The position numbers were made by a program, and so were the translations under genes. The notes below the pieces were generated by a model. That model worked only from the letters and a program-made list of their open reading frames with translations. It did not search any database and had not been told where the DNA came from. Of a stretch of 64,000 nt of DNA, positions 61,176 through 64,000 are shown in pieces. The DNA is from Chitinophaga vietnamensis (GTDB taxonomy: Bacteria; Bacteroidota; Bacteroidia; Chitinophagales; Chitinophagaceae), in the NCBI RefSeq assembly GCF_902167635.1, contig NZ_CABHMS010000001.1, positions 930,001-994,000 of the forward strand, read 5' to 3'. Positions within the stretch are counted from its first letter, which is position 1. The number at the start of each line of letters is the position of its first letter.

Positions 61176-62357
61176 TTATTCGAGTACCAGCAGGTTCACG
61201 TCTTTGTTCTTCAGCCAGCTGGCGTCTTTTAATTTTTGCAGGTTGATGGTGCCTACTACATAGCGCCAGCCTGGAGATTCGTATTTCTCTGAAATATTGA
61301 AGAACTCCGTCAGGTCCACCTGGTCGGGCGTTTTGTAGCGCAGATATACTTTCAGCTTCACATCGTTGGTGAATGCCGGCTGATTGGATTGTTTGATTTT
61401 TTTGTATTCGTAGCGGTAGTTATACAGCAGCGCGGAGATGTCGGACAGTACAGCGCTGCCGGTGGCGGTGCCGCCTGCGCCCTTGCCTACGAAGAACTGT
61501 TTGTCGGTGAAGGCGCTTTCCAGCAAGATGCCGTTGTATTCGTTGTACACATCATAGAGCAGGTTATGTTCTTTGATGAGATGAGGTAATACATAGGCGA
61601 ACACGCTGCCGTTCTGGCGGCGGCATTGGCCTATCAGCTTGATGGTGGAGCCGCGTTGTTTGGCGAACTGGATATCGAAATCGTTGAGGTGATGGATACC
61701 GAAGTTGAACACTTCTTCCGGTTTTACGAAGGTGCCGAAAGCGTGGAGCAGGAGGATCACGATCTTGAATTTAGGATCGAATCCTTCGATGTCGAGCGTA
61801 GGGTCGGTTTCCGCGAAACCCAGTGCCTGCGCCTGTTGCAGGGCAGTTTCGAAGCTGAGGTTCTCTTCAAATATTTTGGTGAGGATATAATTCGTAGAGC
61901 CGTTACAGATACCTTCTACTGCGTTGAGCAGGTCGTTATCATAATATTCTTCCAGGTTGCGGATGATGGGAATGCTGGCGCAGCTGGAGGCTTCGTACAG
62001 GAAAGGTACTTTGTTCTCTGCCTGCAATTGATACAGTGATGCCAGGTTTTCGGCGATCATGCGTTTGCTGGCGCTTACTACGGCTTTGCCGTTGCGCAGT
62101 GCGGTGCTTACAATTTCGAAGGCCGCTTCCGTGTCGTTGATCAGTTCCACTACCACGTCAATGGTGGGATCTTCGAGGATCTCGTTCTTATCTGTAGTAA
62201 AATAACTGCTGTCTATCGGTCTTGACTTATTAGGATCTTTGATGCATATTTTTTTGATGCGTGCATTGATACCTTTAGTCCTGTTCAATACTTCGTACAG
62301 TCCTTGTCCTACGCAACCGAATCCGAAAATACCCAGATTGATGATCTTTTTTTCCAT
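61176..62357 (-). CDS. hom: Homoserine dehydrogenase
   Basis: Reduces aspartate semialdehyde to homoserine, the branch point to methionine and threonine. 393 residues. NAD(P) motif LGIFGFGCVGQGL (7-19), SASKRMIAENL, CNGSTNYILTKIFE, FAETDPTLDIEGFDPKFKIVIL with the catalytic Asp-Lys region, and GKGAGGTATGSAVLSDI. No ACT domain and no fused aspartokinase. ATG 62357 (MEKKIINLGIFGFG) is used; an upstream ATG at 62411 adds 18 residues without family match. Behind metB in the SAM-riboswitch operon, so it probably supplies homoserine for methionine. Confidence 0.92.
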   Translation of the reverse strand: MEKKIINLGIFGFGCVGQGLYEVLNRTKGINARIKKICIKDPNKSRPIDSSYFTTDKNEILEDPTIDVVVELINDTEAAFEIVSTALRNGKAVVSASKRMIAENLASLYQLQAENKVPFLYEASSCASIPIIRNLEEYYDNDLLNAVEGICNGSTNYILTKIFEENLSFETALQQAQALGFAETDPTLDIEGFDPKFKIVILLLHAFGTFVKPEEVFNFGIHHLNDFDIQFAKQRGSTIKLIGQCRRQNGSVFAYVLPHLIKEHNLLYDVYNEYNGILLESAFTDKQFFVGKGAGGTATGSAVLSDISALLYNYRYEYKKIKQSNQPAFTNDVKLKVYLRYKTPDQVDLTEFFNISEKYESPGWRYVVGTINLQKLKDASWLKNKDVNLLVLE

Positions 62358-62424
62358 ACTTTTTTTCAAACTTGTTGATGCGTATGCGAACCGGTTTGCG
62401 AAGGCCGACACGGCTGCATCTGCA

Positions 62425-63603
62425 TTATTGTAAAACGGTAATTTGTTTTCCTGCCGGATGGTTTAGCTTATCCAGCGCTTGTTTCAGGTCGTTGATCAGG
62501 TCATCGGCATCTTCGATGCCTACTGATAGCCGGATGCAGGAGTCCTGTAGTCCTGTTTTTCTGCGGAAGTCTTCCGGTATGTTGCGATGTGTCATGGTGG
62601 CCGGGTGGGCCAGCATACTTTTCACGCCGCCGAAGCTCTCCGCGAGTTTGAACAGCTTGGTAGCGTTCACGATGCGGATCGCATTTTTGATATTATCGGC
62701 TTTCAGTGAGAAGCTCACGAGTGCGCCGTAGTTCTTTTGTTGTTTCCGCGCGATGTGATGATTTTTATGTGTGGCCAGGCCCGGGTAGTACACTTTATCT
62801 ATCGCGGGATGTGTGGCCAGCCAGTTGGCGATGGCGCTGGCATTGCTGCATTGTTTTTCCAGCCGCAGGTATAATGTTTCGATGCCGCGGATGGTAAGCC
62901 AGGCTTCGAAGGGGCTGAGGATACTGCCGGAGATGTTCTGGTTATATCTCAGCTGATCGGCCAGGGGCTTGGCGTTCACCACTACCAGTCCGGCGATCAC
63001 ATCACAGTGGCCGGCGAGGTATTTGGAGGCGCTGTGTATCACGATATCCGCGCCCAGTGTGATGGGTTGTTGTAGCAACGGCGTGCTGAAAGTATTATCT
63101 ACTACGAGCAGGATATTGTGCTGCCGTGCGATCTTGCTGATAGATTTGATATCAGAGATGCGCAAGGTAGGATTGGTGGGAGATTCCAGCCATATCACGC
63201 GGGTATTGGGCGTGATGGCAGCCAGCACTTTGTCGGTATTGCTGGTATCCACGAAATTCACTTTGATACCGAAGCGTTCGAACATGTGGTTGAATATCTG
63301 GAAGATGCCGCCATAGGTATCTTCTACCGCCATGATCTCATCGCCGGTTTTCAGCAGCTTGAGCACCGCATCAATGGCCGACATACCGCTCGCAAAGGCG
63401 AAGCCGGCATAGCCTTCCTCAAGGTGGCAGATGAGGTCTTCCAACACCTTACGTGTGGGGTTGTTAGCCCTGGAAAACTCAAAGCCTTTATTGATGCCTG
63501 GTGATTCCTGCACAAAGGTGGACGTTTGATAGATAGGCACGGAGATCGCGCCTGTCAGTTCATCTACCGGAATGCTGTGAATCAGTTGTGTAGCTGTTTT
63601 CAT
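62425..63603 (-). CDS. metB: Trans-sulfuration enzyme, cystathionine gamma-synthase type
   Basis: PLP enzyme joining an activated homoserine and cysteine to cystathionine, or the reverse lyase reaction. 392 residues: YQTSTFVQESPG, EFSRANNPTR, FASGMSAIDAVL, ESPTNPTLRI, DNTFSTP and the Schiff-base Lys194 in HSASKYLAGHCDVI; end FAD-like ESFGGVKSMLAHPATMTH. MetB and MetC-type enzymes are hard to tell apart by sequence; the SAM riboswitch supports a methionine-making role. First gene of the operon with hom (67-nt gap). Confidence 0.88.
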   Translation of the reverse strand: MKTATQLIHSIPVDELTGAISVPIYQTSTFVQESPGINKGFEFSRANNPTRKVLEDLICHLEEGYAGFAFASGMSAIDAVLKLLKTGDEIMAVEDTYGGIFQIFNHMFERFGIKVNFVDTSNTDKVLAAITPNTRVIWLESPTNPTLRISDIKSISKIARQHNILLVVDNTFSTPLLQQPITLGADIVIHSASKYLAGHCDVIAGLVVVNAKPLADQLRYNQNISGSILSPFEAWLTIRGIETLYLRLEKQCSNASAIANWLATHPAIDKVYYPGLATHKNHHIARKQQKNYGALVSFSLKADNIKNAIRIVNATKLFKLAESFGGVKSMLAHPATMTHRNIPEDFRRKTGLQDSCIRLSVGIEDADDLINDLKQALDKLNHPAGKQITVLQ

Positions 63604-63714
63604 GTTATTATAATATTTTTTAATGATGTCGGAAGCATAGTATATCTATTGCAACTTTATCATTAAAAATCAACTTAAACAACCACTAAATCCATGAGGG
63701 GGCGGGAAGAAGGC

Positions 63715-63744
63715 AAAAAAAAAGCTCTTCCTTGTTGGAAGAGC
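63715..63744 (-). terminator. Intrinsic terminator of the SAM riboswitch
   Basis: On the minus strand GCTCTTCC, 5-base loop, GGAAGAGC (63744-63724) followed by nine T (63723-63715). It stands between the aptamer and the metB start, as in transcription-attenuating S-boxes. Confidence 0.88.
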
Positions 63745-63785
63745 CTTTCTGAATATATTATTCCGGTGAAGAATTATCTCTGCCA

Positions 63786-63905
63786 ACTTATCTTTCCCAC
63801 GCTGTTACGTGGGCAGGAATTAGCACCTTTTCTGTTGATCATTACTGATCAGAGATGGTTGCTAAGGCATCGCAGGGCCAAGTCCCTCCGCCTTTCTGGA
63901 TAAGT
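63786..63905 (-). promoter_or_regulatory. SAM-I (S-box) riboswitch
   Basis: Minus strand, in order: ACTTATCCAGAAAGGCGGAG, GGACTTGGCCCTGCGATGCC, TTAGCAACC, AGAAAAGGTGCTAATTCC, GCCCACG..CGTGGG, AAAGATAAGT. These are the S-box P1 strand, GGAGGGA-GGCCC, GGCAACC-like and AAGGUGCUAAUUCC elements, with P1 closed by ACTTATC/GATAAGT. SAM binding should end transcription before metB-hom. Confidence 0.95.
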
Positions 63906-63924
63906 GATGTGTAAGAACTGGGCG

Positions 63925-63932
63925 CAAATATA
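63925..63932 (-). promoter_or_regulatory. -7 box of the met transcript
   Basis: TATATTTG on the minus strand matches TAnnTTTG, about 20 nt before the aptamer. The -33 region lies in a family A repeat and has no clear TTTG. Confidence 0.5.
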
Positions 63933-63942
63933 AGGCACATTT

Positions 63943-63985
63943 TCGAATTTTCGAATTTTTTGATTTTCGGATTTATTTTTTTGAT
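63943..63985. repeat. Family A repeat arm at the window edge
   Basis: TTTTCGAATTTTTTGATTTT and CGGATTTATT repeat the family A array seen at 12601 and 24278. The rest of the element, and the gene it follows, lie beyond or at the window edge. Confidence 0.7.
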
Positions 63986-64000
63986 CAGGCAGACAAAATC

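Overview
The window reads as a chromosomal segment of a Bacteroidota bacterium, most likely of the Chitinophaga type. Three things point there. Promoters match the Bacteroidota pattern TTTG-N19-TAnnTTTG, clearest at the initiator tRNA and at the small lipoprotein at 52 kb. Arginine is made through the carbamoyltransferase type that acts on N-acylated ornithine. There are also TonB-dependent uptake, N-glycan-type hydrolases and a NagB/PIG-L fusion. Base composition and codon use look even throughout. I see no phage, insertion sequence, integrase, CRISPR array or rRNA.

Layout. 0-8 kb: an antiporter fragment, the N-degron pair clpS-aat, a DinB-like protein, mtaB, a DUF4258 protein, plsC-priA. 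7.6-19 kb: a GH16 lipoprotein, a DUF3857 protein, a Rossmann protein, murB, a ypdA / amidotransferase / methyltransferase group, a YeiH exporter, and four small proteins of weak or unknown identity. 19-36.5 kb: a glycan block. The minus-strand train (transporter, ROK kinase, glycosylasparaginase, CutC, phosphatase, EEP hydrolase, GH20, NagB/PIG-L) reads like a pathway that dismantles the GlcNAc-Asn core of glycoproteins. Divergent from it are a second sugar transporter and galK, followed by GH109 and GH29 enzymes that remove alpha-GalNAc and fucose. 36.5-46.3 kb: an arginine operon (acyltransferase, argG, argC, argD, argF', argB, argE-type, second acyltransferase, argH). 46-49 kb: a TonB-dependent receptor under a TPP riboswitch. 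49-61 kb: ssb, tRNA-fMet, era, der, an Ala-rich lipoprotein, a beta-helix gene cut by one in-frame TAG, a SirB1-like protein, topA, and the operon DUF2520-kdsC-ubiA-maf. 61-64 kb: hom and metB behind a SAM-I riboswitch.

The feature that standard annotation would leave blank is a set of intergenic palindromes. At least 14 gaps carry arms built from 7-8 nt units (AAATCCGT, AATTACG, AATCCTGT, or a CGCAAAG/GGGCGAAGCCC type). Most start within a few bases downstream of a stop codon. In three convergent gene pairs the palindrome runs from one stop codon to the other; one of these is an 86 bp perfect palindrome with no loop. They also lie inside operons and in one divergent promoter region, so they are not only terminators.

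Limits: all names come from reading motifs and overall protein resemblance by eye. No database search, folding program or alignment was run.
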